NCBI GenBank assembly: GCA_948567375.1
Contig: OX419756.1
Span: forward strand, 26,824,552-26,888,551
DNA from: Lunularia cruciata
Lineage: Eukaryota; Streptophyta; Marchantiopsida; Lunulariales; Lunulariaceae
DNA: 64,000 bases
Direction: 5' to 3'
Shown: positions 1 through 12,978 of the stretch, in pieces
Layout: the number at the start of each line of letters is the position of its first letter
Position numbering within the stretch: the first letter of the stretch is position 1
Made by a program: the position numbers and the translations under genes
Notes under the pieces: model-generated
What the model saw: the letters and a program-made list of their open reading frames with translations, nothing else
Database searches by the model: none
Told to the model about the DNA's origin: nothing

Positions 1-3000
1 GTGATGGTGGAAAGTCCCTACGTCTCTCTCCATTGTCTCTAGCTCTGGCTACGAGGAACCTTCTCGGCAATTCAGCCTCAGGATATACTCAAGGTTTACT
101 AGTCAAAGGCATGATGCTCTTCATCATTGGTCAACCATGAACAGTTCTCACTTCTCGCAGACATTTATCGTCAAAATTTGTCTCTATATCACTCGCATGA
201 AATTCGCAGTTTGCTTGAATTCGATCGTGAAAGCCTTGCATATCAGGTTTCTAGAAACCCGAAATATCGATGATTCTCTAACATCTGCAACCAACTCAGA
301 TGAGATTCAATCCCAGTTTTGGGAGTAGTAAGTTGTGAATTCCACCATCTCCAGGTTGATGAAACACAGTGACTTGTTGTCGATAGAGCAGAGTAGAGGT
401 TTTGTGTGGATTCGCCTGAATTACTCGGCTCTTAGAAACGTGGCTATCCACCTTCATGAACGAGGTAGTAGTATGAAAGCAGCAGGGTTCTGGTTAGAAA
501 GTACCCCGGCAGGGTACTTCTGGTATCTGTGCTCACGTTGCATTCATTATTAACACGTGATATTGTCTATAATTTGGGTTCTACCTCTACTGGAGCGTCG
601 TTTATATGCAATAAGCGAAGATCTTCGACATCTCCACCAGGTTCATCGCGGGATATTTACAGGTTAAGCTCTTGAGCTCCTGAGACGTGTATCGGATTCC
701 GTCGATGCTAACGTTAATTTGTAAGAAGAGTACGGTTGTAAAAGTCTCAACTTTGTGTCCATGACAAAGCACCACCAAGATCAACTTGAAGCGAATCAAA
801 ATGCAGAGCGCGATTTCCTGGTGCCGAGGAAGCGTACTTCCCGAACTGAGCGGCTACGTGAAGTTTGTTTCTCATCGTTTCAAATTAAAGGAGTCACAGT
901 AAGTGAAGTTCAGTTTACAACCGTTGTCTTACTCAAAACTTGACTTCTGAGGATTCAGACAACATGCATTTCTTGTCTCCACATTTCACTCGAGCGAGGA
1001 CCTATGCAGAATGTGTATGAGAATCTTAACTGGTCATGGGCTTACTTGGGCCTTGAAGTTAAGCAAAGACTGGGACATTCATCGTACAGTGCGCTCCCAT
1101 CATCTTGATGTGTACGCCCATGAGCAAATTTCTACAGGTCCGAGAATTGCAGTGATCGAAATTATAATATCCACCGGACAGATCTCATACTCCAGATATA
1201 TTCATATTTAACTCCGTATATAACTTCCTAATGTTTCTTTTTCTCGATTTGCGCACTCGTGATACCTTTACTTACACTCATGATGCCAGCACATCATCCG
1301 CACAGGCATTGAAGCTACGCTCCTTTGGTATTCGGAAACTTTACATCTGTCCACATTTTTTCTTCACAAGGCCATGTCATTTGATTGATTGTCGGAAATG
1401 GAATAGAGTAATGTTTTCAGGGCCTTGGTTGAATTGGTCCATATCCGATCTCAAGCTGATGCCTTCCTGTCTAACTTCCTACCAAACGTTTTCTATACTT
1501 CTTTCGGCTGCTAAAGTTGATCTTTCTTCATTCAGGACCTTCAATGAGAACTTTTTCTTGAAAGGTCCATAAGAGCGTATCCGGTCTCATGCTTACTTAT
1601 TGATTACTCTCGACATCCATAGGCAGGCATTGTCGAGTCGTTGCTAATCTGAGAAGTCTTTGTAGGCCCGTCCTGTTGATGTCACCAGGTTCTAGATTGA
1701 TCAAGGAATCATTCTGGCCGAGTCCTCGGGATTGCTAGGTTACCTTGGATGGCCAAAAGGCATGCACATCAAATAAAGTCCGATTTCACTAGTTCCCTGA
1801 ACGGTAGAAGCAAAAAGTTTCCTCCTCACATAGTGCGTTCGTCTTGTTTCTGATGTTTACTGGTGGTTAATTTCGTGCTTGCCTGGTCTAATAAATCTCC
1901 ACGGTTTCTGGAACAAGTTTGGACATGCCACTGGGGGGCCGAAATCTCTGTTCTCTGTCTTACGAATGGGCTCAGCCTACTATTGCATACTTGTCCTTGC
2001 CTGCTCTTGAATGCACTTTCAATGGGAACTGGATAGTCCAACTTTGATCCAATTCCAACGCAGCAACGTGTACAAAAATTTCTTGATCTGCATCCTCCAG
2101 CCGTAGCCCTCGGGCTACGGCTGGAGGATGGCTCTCTTTGCTCTGCTGGATTCAGTAGATTCACACCACTTATCCAGTGTGTTCTCCTGCTTCTCATAGC
2201 TCACAAGGGATGAAGGCATTCATTCTCTCTCGGAGAGTTGACTTTGTGGTCTCTGACTGCACGAACAGTTGTGGGCAGAGATTTCCCTCGGTGTCCCTCA
2301 TGAAGAATTCATTAACACTGAATCAGGATGACATAAACCTGTGTATAAAGGTGTCATACATCACCGATATGAGATGGAGGGAGCCCTTCCTTCAGGGCCC
2401 GACAGAAGTTCGGCATGGAAATAGCGCCTTGGATCCTGCAGTAACTAGGAAGATTGCAATTTCACAAGTCCCAGACGGCGAAAGTTGAGTGATGTCAGAC
2501 ATTGTCTTGAGCGGGATCGGCAGAGTGAGCAAAGGAGAAGATCGCTTCGATGATTTTGGCTGAGACGATCGCAGAACGAGATAATTCCTCTACTTCCCGA
2601 ACGCACATTGATGTTTAGATCTGGTATCCAATTAAAGTTTAAGTACTGATGGGGCTTAATGTACTGCCGCTTCACATCGTTGGCTAGGATTAAACCTGAA
2701 GTGCGACGATGCCTTCAAAGACATGCGAGAATTGCGTGACCAAAATCTTCCGGTGTGCGGTTGTAATCATCCCTAAGTTCCGTCCGAATTAGTTCCTGTC
2801 GCAATTCAGTGCTCGGCAGGGTTAACTTCGTCACCTGGTGGAATCAATGAGGGAGTCCACCCTCGTAGATTTGGGACCAAGTTCGGAGCACCCACAATCT
2901 GCGGGATGTAGGATATGGCTAGCGCAGAAGTAAATCGTTACAAAACAGAGAGTTCTCCCAAAAGCCGTGTCTCATTGGCCATCCGAGTTAACAGGGGCAG

Positions 3001-3584
3001 TGATTCCGAAGCAAAATTCATCAGCCGCAATTGCTCTGCCTCTGCGGAATCATCCTCCCCTGCTGGGGGTCGCCTTTCTAGACGTATTTCCTTGTGCGGG
3101 CTCATGATATTCTTGAGGCGTACAAGCTTGCTATGCCCGCCATGCCCTCAGCCACTTCACAGCCATAAGGTTCCATACTGTGAGATAATATAAGCAAGGG
3201 ATCACAGGGGATGAGGGGATCGTGAACATGAATTCTCCTCTCAATCCGTAATGCTCACAAACAAATAATGACATGAACAGTTTACCAACTCTGCCTCTCT
3301 GAAACAGGTACGTTCTTTATCAGGTACACAATACACTAAGGGAAAACTATGCATACAATCAATATCTCGGAGTGTTGACAAGAGGAAGAAAACTGACTTC
3401 ACTCCATTCAAGTCCGTGGGTTCACTTGAAAGTAATAATTTCCATCAATAGGGGAAACAAGGAGGGTGGGATCCGAGTGACCATGAAATGTTGTGTCCAA
3501 TCAATGATTTGTTGCTGTGACTGACTGATGTATCTACAACTAGTTGGCCATCTGTACATGTGATGCTCAAATAATCTCGAGCTG
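1..3584. other. Gene-free stretch
   Basis: No convincing coding region was found. The open frames here are short, begin at arbitrary methionines, and encode no motif I recognise. The one clear structure is the 40-bp palindrome at 2091-2130. The part next to 3585 probably contains the 3' untranslated region of the minus-strand WRC gene. Confidence 0.6.
2091..2130. repeat. Perfect 19-bp inverted repeat, 2-nt spacer
   Basis: The left arm CATCCTCCAGCCGTAGCCC is followed by TC and then the exact reverse complement. The arms are GC-rich compared with the surroundings. No mismatch is present, and pairing stops at once outside the arms (G opposite G). It lies in no recognised gene. It could extrude as a cruciform or fold as a very stable RNA hairpin; its function is unknown. 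Confidence 0.9.
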
Positions 3585-4408
3585 TCAAGTACAGACTGAA
3601 ATTCTGACAATGGATGCGCTAGAAGTCTGATGATAGTTGCAGAAGGAAGTCCCTTCGGTGCATGACCTATAACACCTCCAGCCTTTGGGCCCAACGTGGT
3701 TACAAAGGAGGTCGAAGCATGACATGATCTGCTTCGGCGGACTGGTTGTTGAAGAACTCGGCTGTTTAGCAGGTTCGCCTCCTCCTGCTCCTTCCTCACT
3801 TTTCCGAGGGGGAGTTTTGCTCGGCGACGAGGCGGGTGATGGTTTTAAGTCGTCTATGTAAACCACTAAAGGATCACTGAAGTGCACACTCTTGCGTTTC
3901 TTCCTACTGCTGCTCTCAGAGGCAATGGCCTTCTTCATCTCTTTTCCTTCGTCATTCCGCTCAACTTCGACATCAGAATCGGACGTCGAGTGCTCTCTCT
4001 TGGAGGATTTTCCTCCAGAAGGTGACGACTGTTTCTGTTTCATTGATGATACACCGTTGTTGATAGTATGTCCATCCCTGCAAGAAGCCCCACCGACTTC
4101 AATAACCGTACAAGGATGAGTGGAGGCAACATAGCATTGGAGAATACCACAGAAGAACGATTTGGGGACATTCAGTACGAGGAAAGAATCACTTACCGCT
4201 CTTGAATCAAGCGGTATGTAGCTTCTTGCAACCGCCTGCTGGTCCTCCATGGAATTGGCAACTCGGCAACAACATCGTCCTCCGTGGAAGCAGCAATGTC
4301 CTGCTCAGGGGAGGAAGAAGACGAAGAAGAAGACTTCTCCCTCGATTCTTTCGACTCATGCTGAGACACTACTCTTTTCGGCGGGCTCGCGGTCTTCCTG
4401 GGGGACAT
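3585..4408 (-). CDS. WRC-finger protein with RVxF-like motif (WRC paralog 1)
   Basis: Two exons: 4408-4197 and 4077-3585. The 119-bp intron (4196-4078) starts GTAAGT, ends TTCTTGCAG, and is in phase 2. The product is 234 aa. I chose the ATG at 4408 because the longer frame opens with GTG. Order of parts: Ser-rich N-terminus with a run of eight serines; the box PWRTSRRLQEATYRLIQE (residues 53-70); an acidic/basic disordered middle; the basic stretch RKKRK leading into KSVHF (133-137) and DPL; then a WRC-type finger C-x9-C-x10-C-x2-H (196-220) with GWRCYR at its centre; last, the tail SASIVRISVCT. WRC fingers are plant-specific zinc-binding motifs found in growth-regulating factors and related nuclear proteins, so a nuclear role is inferred. 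No QLQ domain is present, so it is not a growth-regulating factor. Paralogs lie at 6994-7542 and 20966-21838. The structure is well supported; the function is unknown. Confidence 0.85.
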
Positions 4409-6993
4409 GACGCCACAAAGACCGTAGATCGGACCCTCCACAGCCTATAACAAATAAATCAGCCCACCCTTTACTCCAACGGGGATTGATTGCGCTATCT
4501 TCACCCACTCCAACCTGTCAACAATACCTGTGTAAGCACACCCCAATCTCTAAAGCTGAGGTTCAATTCCCCCAGGATTCAAAATGTCCATAGATCGAGG
4601 TAGATACCAAGTGCGTCCGGGTTCAATCCTGTAATATACCGGAAACGAAGGCCCTCATATCCCCTGGAATGCTTTTAGGTTCTACCCCCGCCACTCCACA
4701 ATCTTCATCCCCTCGTCAACCACGTATCCCGCGGTGGTTCCGTCGAATCTGCTCCTCCGCACTAAGTCTCCTAGTCCCGCATGCGTTCCAACAATCCCAA
4801 CCTGCTGCTGCTCAAAAGCTCGAATATGATCCCCTGGAATGATGTCCGACTGCAAAAAAGATGTAAGATCGTCTATGCAAAGGACGGGCTATGGTCTGCC
4901 GGTTGGCGCCAAATGCGCGGCGCCGAACTGGCAGGGAGATGTCGTCGTCCGCAAAAGAAGATATCATGAAGAGGCAGAAGAAGCTTATATGCGTGAAATG
5001 TCCATTGACATTCTGTCGTCTGGCCAGTGTCTGGAGTCTGTGTGGAGGACTCAATTACGTCTGCAACAGGTACATCCCCCGGCCCAAGTTTCTCTCTCTT
5101 GAGCGTTCTCTTCTGGCCGCCCGAGAAGCGAGCAAATGTCCTCGAGGAGGATCACTCGGGGCCGGGAGGGAGGGAGGAAGGGGGGCTAGGCCAGTCAGTC
5201 AAGCCGCCGTGTGGAGAAAAGCAAAAACGCAACAGCTGCTGTTAGCTAGGAGCACATGATCTAGAAAGAGGAGATGGTCAAGAATGGCCCAGTCAAGCAC
5301 TTTCCCCGCGGATGCGGCAGTAAGTAAAATCTGCTGCTGTTCTGTTCTGGTCACTGGTGCCATCATCCTCACGTTACGCAAGTACAACTACAATACTCGC
5401 TCTCGCTTTCTCTTTCTCGCTAGGGTTTGTGGCTTTCCTTCTCTCCTATTCCTTCCGACAAATCATTAGGGGGAGAAACAAGAGAGAGAGAGAAACTCTG
5501 AGAGCAAGCAATGCAGGACACATAAATGTGCGCGAGATTGGTTACTCGTATTATGGAAGATAAAACGAGCAATACGATAGCTTGGCTGGCTAGCTGGCCA
5601 GCAGCGCCAGGCGCTTGGACTATTCTGTTGTTCTGGCAACCGGCCGGTCAATGCTCACCCGTGAGAATTTTTTATAAGTTCTAGGTAAGTAGTAAGGAGC
5701 TAGCTATGTACTGTAGTAGCTAGCTCTGAGCACGGACGATGGAGATGATTATTTTCATTATGAAAGAAAAGACCAACATTTCGCTCGCTAAACCTCTCAG
5801 GACAGAGTGAGTTCAATCACCTTGGAAGTATGTATGGCATTGTATTGATGCATGGATATCAGAGAAAAGGAGACTTGGAAAACGCGTTGAGCTAAGGTGG
5901 TTATTCCTCCGGCTTAGTAGGAACGTGGAAAGGCACAAAGTCGTACAGTAACCACGTTTATTCCAGTGGCATAACATTCAATTTGCCCGAATTTTCTCTC
6001 TTTCTCCTCCGGGATTGGCCTTCGATACGTACGGTCGCTGATGATGGGGGCTTTCACTGCCCAATCCTATTTTTATTATTACAACCGGTTTCCCTGACCG
6101 AGAAGAATTGGGTTTCGTTCACCCTCTGACTGCACGGGCTACAACGTGTTCGGCAGCGTGCTCTATGCTTCAGTTCAAATCACGTCGGAATTTTGTTGAC
6201 AAACGAAATCACGTTCTATCCAATCCTCGTTATGTTTACTGCATGCACCACAAGCTTTAGCGGCTGAATTGAGCAGCATAAGCTGTATGAACTATCCTGT
6301 TTAGAGTCCAGCGACGGCGATGTTCTAGTTGTAATCTTGGAACACAGGATGGGGAAGGGTCAAATATTTCCCGTAATCCCCGAGATTATCGTAAGAAATG
6401 CAATGATCTGAAGGCCGAACTGTGACGGCCATTGTTGAATTATAATGGTGGACTCTGGAGCTTTCAAGCACCTGAGTTAAGTTCCAAATTTTCACCAGGT
6501 ATCAGTTTTGTGCCTGACTTCCCCAGCAGCTTCAATGAGGTATTGAGATTCACGATAACACTCCTGGAACTCAGTATCACTGGGTATAGCGAAGGCGGAA
6601 CTCAAGGGTTTCAAGTATCTAACACTTTGACTGCACCCACAAAGAATCTCACAGAGTCTAAAACAGTAAAACCATACACGAGATTTTCATTTCATTCATC
6701 GTTTCAAGTTGTTCACAGACAATTAACTCTATAGATTACAATGTTCTCGTCACAATGGATGATACATATCAGTTTGAACTTCTAACATACAAATGGCTAC
6801 AAACTCATTATTCATCTTGTTCCCATCAAGATGGATCATACACATCGATTTCTTTATTGGATCATTACTAACATACAGTAGCCAATGTTCCAACACTCAA
6901 AAGATTCAGTTCAGCATTGTCAAAATAACCTTTGACATCTATCTCGAAAGAATATGCACACATCACCAATTTACATTTGTATGTGATACTGGA
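4409..6993. other. Intergenic region between WRC paralogs 1 and 2
   Basis: No gene is supported. The stretch about 4,900-5,650 is relatively GC-rich, with purine runs and a short GA microsatellite near 5,487. It could be promoter or 5' untranslated sequence of the minus-strand WRC gene ending at 4408, but no transcription start can be read from sequence alone. Overlapping open frames there have no recognisable motif. Confidence 0.45.
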
Positions 6994-7542
6994 CTAGTGA
7001 ACAGTTATGGAGCTACTACACATTGGAAAATTTGGAGTACAGTGCTTTCTACAGAAAATATCTTTCTCAACGACAGTTCTGTAACATCGTCTTCCCGTCC
7101 ATACATGCTGACAAAGACCAGAGCTTTCGCTTCCTCTGCATTGGATGGTATGGATAGTAGTACTTAGGGGACTGCAGAAATGCACTCTTCTTCTTTTCGA
7201 CTTCTGCGGCTCCTCACAAACATCCATCTGCTGGGATGGCGCATTCTTCAAGCGAACTGGCGAAATCTGGCATCGCCTTCGTCGCAAGGGCGAGTTACCT
7301 GCTCCTATTTCAACGGGAGGAGGTTTCTCCTTCTCAACAGCAATCACTGGGAGTGACGACTCGACGATAGTATAATGCTCCTCTTTTTTCTTCACTCCGC
7401 AGGATCCCGATTTCTCGAACTTTTTCAGGAGAGTCTCCTGAATTCTTACACTGATCCGCGGATACATGACGAAGAACGAGAGTTCTAAGAGAGGAAAATT
7501 GAGGACACAAGGGAGTCGAAAATATGAAGGCCGGTTTGTCAT
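6994..7542 (-). CDS. Divergent WRC-like protein (WRC paralog 2), single exon
   Basis: An open frame of 182 aa from the ATG at 7542; the longer frame starts with GTG. It shares the architecture of the other two WRC genes but has diverged strongly. YPRISVRIQETLLKKF (residues 28-43) aligns with the PWRTSRRLQEAT box of the paralogs. KSKRRRVHFCSPL (114-126) carries a canonical RVxF-like core (RVHF, 119-122). The finger at 144-167 is C-x8-C-x10-C-x2-H, one residue shorter than standard in the first gap, and the Trp before the second Cys is replaced (GRRCYR). The tail CSSSITVH matches the Ser/Ile/Val tail of the others. The phase-2 intron of paralogs 1 and 3 is absent: the frame reads through. It may be a retrocopy or have lost the intron. 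It could be functional or in decay; no internal stop is present. Confidence 0.65.
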   Translation of the reverse strand: MTNRPSYFRLPCVLNFPLLELSFFVMYPRISVRIQETLLKKFEKSGSCGVKKKEEHYTIVESSLPVIAVEKEKPPPVEIGAGNSPLRRRRCQISPVRLKNAPSQQMDVCEEPQKSKRRRVHFCSPLSTTIHTIQCRGSESSGLCQHVWTGRRCYRTVVEKDIFCRKHCTPNFPMCSSSITVH

Positions 7543-8100
7543 TCGGGCTATTTCAACTGGCACGAGAGAGGAGAAGAGACACGGTAGGATAGATTGGGGT
7601 CGTACCGTATAGTAGACAAGAGATAGAGAGTTGAGAAGGAGGCGGGACGCGGGATTTAGCTATCAAGTCGAACCGGATCAATCCTGGACTGACACCCAGT
7701 GTTCGCATTCTTCTTCGTCATACGCCGACTCCGATGCCGTATCGCATCTGCCTCTCTTGCAGGGCGTGCTCTTTGTCCTCCGAAAGAAGCGTCGGGCACC
7801 GATTTCTCGTGAGCGGATACGCCAGTGACTTTACGATTTTCACGTGACCAATAGCAAGAAACTGAACTTTATCACCATACTCGGAACAACTTCTTCGACA
7901 AAACACGAGGCGGGATTGCATGATTGACGCGCTCCGGATCACTATCCATAACCAATTGGCGACTTCTTCTCGACCCTATTTCCAATCCTGATCGCCATTA
8001 CTCCGATTTACACAGGAACTTGACTTCTCCCAAATAGACCTGCGTGGGTCGCCATTTCTGTACTTGCATGTCGAGTCAAGTATTATCGAGATTAGAATGC
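7543..8100. other. Upstream region of WRC paralog 2
   Basis: No gene is seen. It precedes the minus-strand WRC-like frame, so it could hold that gene's promoter. Composition is ordinary until the AT-rich block begins near 8,100. Confidence 0.4.
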
Positions 8101-8995
8101 TTTGGCGCAGATTATAAGGCCCATCTGCTTAGCAATGTCAACAATACGTTAATTAATTGTTAAGCTCTCGTGTAGATTCATGTTAGCACGATCAAACTAC
8201 ATCCGTCGTCAAATCATCCAGCATGATTTATTCCGCATCATCTGATATGATTTCAACTGGTAAGAGTAATACGTTTATATAACTGTATCTTAGTGTAATA
8301 CTGGCGCGTTAAGCACCAATTATTTCTTGTTAATATGTTGAGGTTACCTAAGAAAAATCTCCGTGCATCTGACAGGACAATGCTAAGTAATCCACGATAA
8401 AGCGAAAGCGTATGTGCATGCATTTTGGATAAGAAAGTATACTTCCGAATAAAAATAATAAATAATCAAAATTATGTTCTTTTTAAACCGAACTTCAGTC
8501 TCCAGTAAATCATGTAATAATTACAAATTTATACAATTATGATGTTAAAGTTGGTCTTGTGGCTTAATCTTAAATTGTAATATATTTACCTATAAATATT
8601 TTATGTTAAGATTTTAGTCTTTTATATAAGATATATATATATATGAATGATGTCATGTTTATTATAGAGCTATGGCATGGTGTTGGTAAATTTTAAATAA
8701 ATAAATAATTTAAAGACAAGAAAAGAAAAGAAATGCTAGAATTTCTTATGAAATAAAATGCAAATTAAACTACATACAAGTAAACATTTAATTTAACATC
8801 CCTTCATGTTGCTCAAATATAGAAATATATATGCACAATATGTACTCACTTAATAAATTAGTTCCATCTCTAGTGCTAGTGCGTTTTAGAATTTATTTAT
8901 TTTAGGTTGGTGATCTCGTAAGAAATTTAATAAGGAATCCTAATATATGACCAATTTTAATTTTTAACGATAAAATATAAATGTATGATTGTATG

Positions 8996-9051
8996 TAGCG
9001 TATGTAAATGAGGAATAGTTTCCTCTTCCTATTCCTCATTTACATACGCTA
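8996..9051. repeat. Perfect 23-bp inverted repeat, 10-nt loop
   Basis: Arms 8996-9018 and 9029-9051 are exact reverse complements, with a pyrimidine-rich 10-nt loop. The core of the arm is GTAAATGAGGAATAG. In an AT-rich decayed context such an intact arm pair suggests a recent snap-back event or a short foldback element. No target-site duplication could be defined. Confidence 0.9.
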
Positions 9052-9594
9052 TTTTGCCTTATGCTAACTAACGCTTTCAAATTAAAAAATATTATTAATC
9101 AGTAATATGTTGTACCCTTTATTAAATAAAATTAATATATTTAATATAACCATTTGGGATCTGCTTATATTATCAATTGAAGAATTAGAAGATTATTCAT
9201 TGCAATTAACTGAACACTCTAATATACGTTCAAAGATAACAAAAAATTAACTTCAAAGACAGAATACTACAATCATGATTTTATTTTATTTATATTATTA
9301 AAATATTTCACAATTATGGAAAACATTTCATAAAACTATAGATGGCTTATAATTGTAGAATATTAAACCAGAATGACACGTTGTGACTAATCTTTCAAAG
9401 TAAGTATTCCATTAAAAGAAAAATATTTAAAAGAATAAATTTCTAAATACTTTATTTACAATCTAATCATTTTAGCTTAATAGTATTATAGTAAACTAAA
9501 AATGTGATTCCTAACTATTATTTTATAGAAAATTTATTTAAATGATCTAATAAGTTGAATATTCATTATATTTTTTAAAAATATTTGATTTATT

Positions 9595-9620
9595 TAATTA
9601 AATTAAATTAAATTAAATTA
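9595..9620. repeat. TTAAA-type microsatellite
   Basis: About five tandem copies of a TTAAA/AATTA pentanucleotide inside the AT-rich block, followed by a run of TTAA units. Confidence 0.8.
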
Positions 9621-11100
9621 GAAAATTTAAATTTAGCTTAAATTAATTAATTAATTTATTTTTTTAAGTAAATTATATCTATATTATCTGAATTTAAAGT
9701 TAAATTTATTTTAAATACCAAGCGTAGCAATAATCAGGGTTCTAGATAACTGATCACTTGCACTAAAAGCTTAGTTTTATGTTGATTGTCTATCAAAATT
9801 CAGATCTTTCCACTAATTTTACAATAATAGTTATGCTAATGTCAAAGTTTGTAAAGTTAATGAGGCTAGCAAAGACTTAAATACATTCACAAGTCTAGAT
9901 GAAGCTAAAGTAGCTTGAGACTTGATGTTAGTTCAAGCTAGATTTAAATTGTTGTATTAATAGAGCCAGCATCAAATATATAATTTATGAAATTTTATAT
10001 AGATACGGTTAACTGAGGCTTGCCAATTTATGCAGATTTATTACAAATATAACTTAATGGCTCAATAGTAGTATTTAACCTAAATCTATCTTCTATCTTG
10101 TATCTAGATATTCTTGTATCTTTTGACAAATGTATACTCATATTCATATGGTGATAGTATAAAATGTAATTTATAGCTAAATTCTAGTATTAGATTCATA
10201 TAATAATGAATAGAAAATTTTTAATCTTTAATATAAATTTCGATGTTATCATATTTATAAGTACTAATTTAGTATCTTCATATGTACTAAATTAATTATT
10301 TTTCAGATTATTATTTTCCTTTCAATGTTTGGAATTAAAAGTATTTAATAAATTAAATGGAATATAAAATGCCTCATCATTAGAATTTTTTATAATTATT
10401 AATGAGTACCTCTTATCTTTCTATAATTTTTCCTAATCATATATTTATATATCTATAAATAGATATCTATTTTTATCAATTTATTTAAAAATTACTTTTA
10501 TGAATATGTAGAGTATGTTTATATATTCCATATTTTTATGTCTTTTATAATTTTAAGTGTAAAATATCATTTATATTAATTTTGGGATTATTCTTGTTAT
10601 TCTTAAATTAAGTATGGGTTTCCAAATTTTCTTGACAGTATTAAAAGTCACTTAGGGTAGAAAATTTATCTATTGAATAAACTAAAATGAATTTTGAATT
10701 TCTTGGCTATTTGTAATGTATATGTATCTCTTATATTGTATAATTTGGCCCATAAAGTCAATCAATTAAAAGGACAAGTAGATCTTTATAGTCTTTTAAC
10801 TCTCATCTGACGATGGATTTTACCAACCTGAATGACTTATTATAAATTGCTCTTCACTACCTGTTAAGAACTCAGATTCAACATCAAATAGCCAATAAGA
10901 TCAAAGAGATACTTTGTTTATTCAAAATCTTGACTGAAACAAAAGTATAAAATATAAGATTGGATTTGCATATAGTGAAGTAACTTATTATGTTAGATTA
11001 TGTAAGTATCCTAATGAAGTTCTAGTATTATGCTTAAAATTCCCATAAAATTTCTCCTTTTGCCCTTATACTTCATGATTCAACCTTTCACTATTATAAG

Positions 11101-11672
11101 TTATTTTTGTTAATTATTATTTTTAATCATATATTAAAATGATTTGGAAAGTAAAAAATTTAATTATCTTTATATAGAACATCTTATGAATTATTTCTTA
11201 TTGAAAAACAGTAAATCTAAATTTTATTATCGAAAATCTGTAATTAGTTTTCCTAAGTGAGACGTGCCTCCAATATTATCTTAACCTAATTTTTGCTAAT
11301 TATTTGTTTAGTTACTCACACATCTTTGGTCAAAAGCTGTAGTCTCCATTCTGAAATTGATAATTTGATATTTATACTAATAAGTTTATGTATAAGTTAT
11401 CTTTGTTTAGTATTTCTTTCAATGAATATATGAAGATGATTTGGGAAGTAGAGACTTTAATTAGGTTGTATATAGAAAATCTTATAAATTATTCCTTATT
11501 GTAAAACAGTAAATCTTACTTCTATTATGGAAAATCTGTAATTAGTTTTTCCTAAGCTAGATCCAAACCTCCAATTTTATTTTATGTTAACCTAATTTTT
11601 CTAATTATTTGTTGAGTTACTCATAATATCTTTGGTCAAAAGCTGTAGTCTCCAATCTATTTGGAAATTAAT
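11101..11672. repeat. Diverged direct duplication, ~297-bp offset
   Basis: Sequence at about 11101-11360 recurs at about 11397-11672. Shared blocks include TGATTTGG(A/G)AAGTA, AAACAGTAAATCT, AAAATCTGTAATTAGTTTT and TTTGGTCAAAAGCTGTAGTC. The copies differ by many substitutions and small indels, so the duplication is old. Confidence 0.8.
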
Positions 11673-12978
11673 ATAACAATAAATAAATTTTAATCATATT
11701 AGTATTTATATTGTCTCCATGATAGCTCTTATACGTTCAGTTAATAGGACCGGTGTCCTCCAATCACTCACTGTATAATTCACTCTTTTTAATCAAATTC
11801 TTTATTTGCATTGTTGGATTTTTTAGTTGAATAAATAAATAAATAATTCAACTTAAGAATTTATTAAAAATAAACAAAATTACCCGGTACATCAACTTAT
11901 ATATGATGGACTGAAATTCTGAACTGATCATTTGAGTTAGTATTTATTATTAATAATATTTTATGTTCTTTATAATTATTATGAAAATTGGTAGACTACT
12001 CTTCTTCTTTGCCTCCTCTTTTATTTGATTAGTTTTAGTAGAATACAAATTTACTTACATCTACTCTACTCTAATTCTCTTATTATATTGTTATATAATT
12101 AATCTAGCTAGCTTCACATCCATCTATAAGTTGATGTGTTTTCGGAGTCTTGAAGATTATTTTCCTGAATTTTTAAGTATATTATTTACTGGATGTTAAA
12201 AAGAAATTCAATTTTTTTATTTTACTTTTATAATCAAAACACATATTTTGCAACTTGCTTACGTTGTATAGTTCTATCTGAATGTAAAACTATAAAATTT
12301 ATTCATTTATTTAATAGATATATCCATATCAAAAGAAAGCGCAAAAAATAATATTTATACAGAAAGGAATTTATTTTACCTCTTTTCTTTCATTTTTCTT
12401 GATGAGTAAATGATAAACTCCATTTGTAGTTATCCATATCATTAAATTTAATACAGATGTATATTATATACATTCTTACTTAAGTTGGTTTAGAAGTTAT
12501 GCTGGAAAATTTTGTTTAGAAAGCGCTTGAATTGTCTAGAATTTAGTTATATATTGTAAAAATTCATTAAAATTTAATATTCATTATAGATCAATATATC
12601 CAAATGAATTTAGATGAATCTTGTGTTCTTTTCTCATCTTTCAATAAAATTATTTGGTGTTAAATTAAATTATAACAATTGCTATGTGTATGAAGCACAT
12701 TTAAATTTTAATTTTGGTCAGAATATACTTTTATAGGCTACTTTGCATACTTTGGCAGTGGTCTTTGGTTTGGTTGAGCATATTGAGCTCAACATGGTGG
12801 AAGAGAGAGTGATGACATTTGGATTTGGTAGGGAAAACTTATCCACAATTGTGAACTTCTTCTAGAGTGCAACAAAGTGCACCATGCACATTCTAAGTTT
12901 ACTAGTTTTGTAATTTGGAATAACAAGACTTAAAGAAAACATAAAATAAGAGAAAATTGACTTTTTTTTTTCAATTTT

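Noticed and set aside
4545-4640. Two tRNA B-box-like strings, GGTTCAATTCC and GGTTCAATCCT
   Set aside because: The flanks do not form a T-arm stem, and no acceptor, D or anticodon arm could be folded.
4781-5259. Overlapping open frames in a GC-rich stretch
   Set aside because: GC-rich sequence has few stops; no motif, and it lies upstream of a minus-strand gene where promoter or 5' UTR is more likely.
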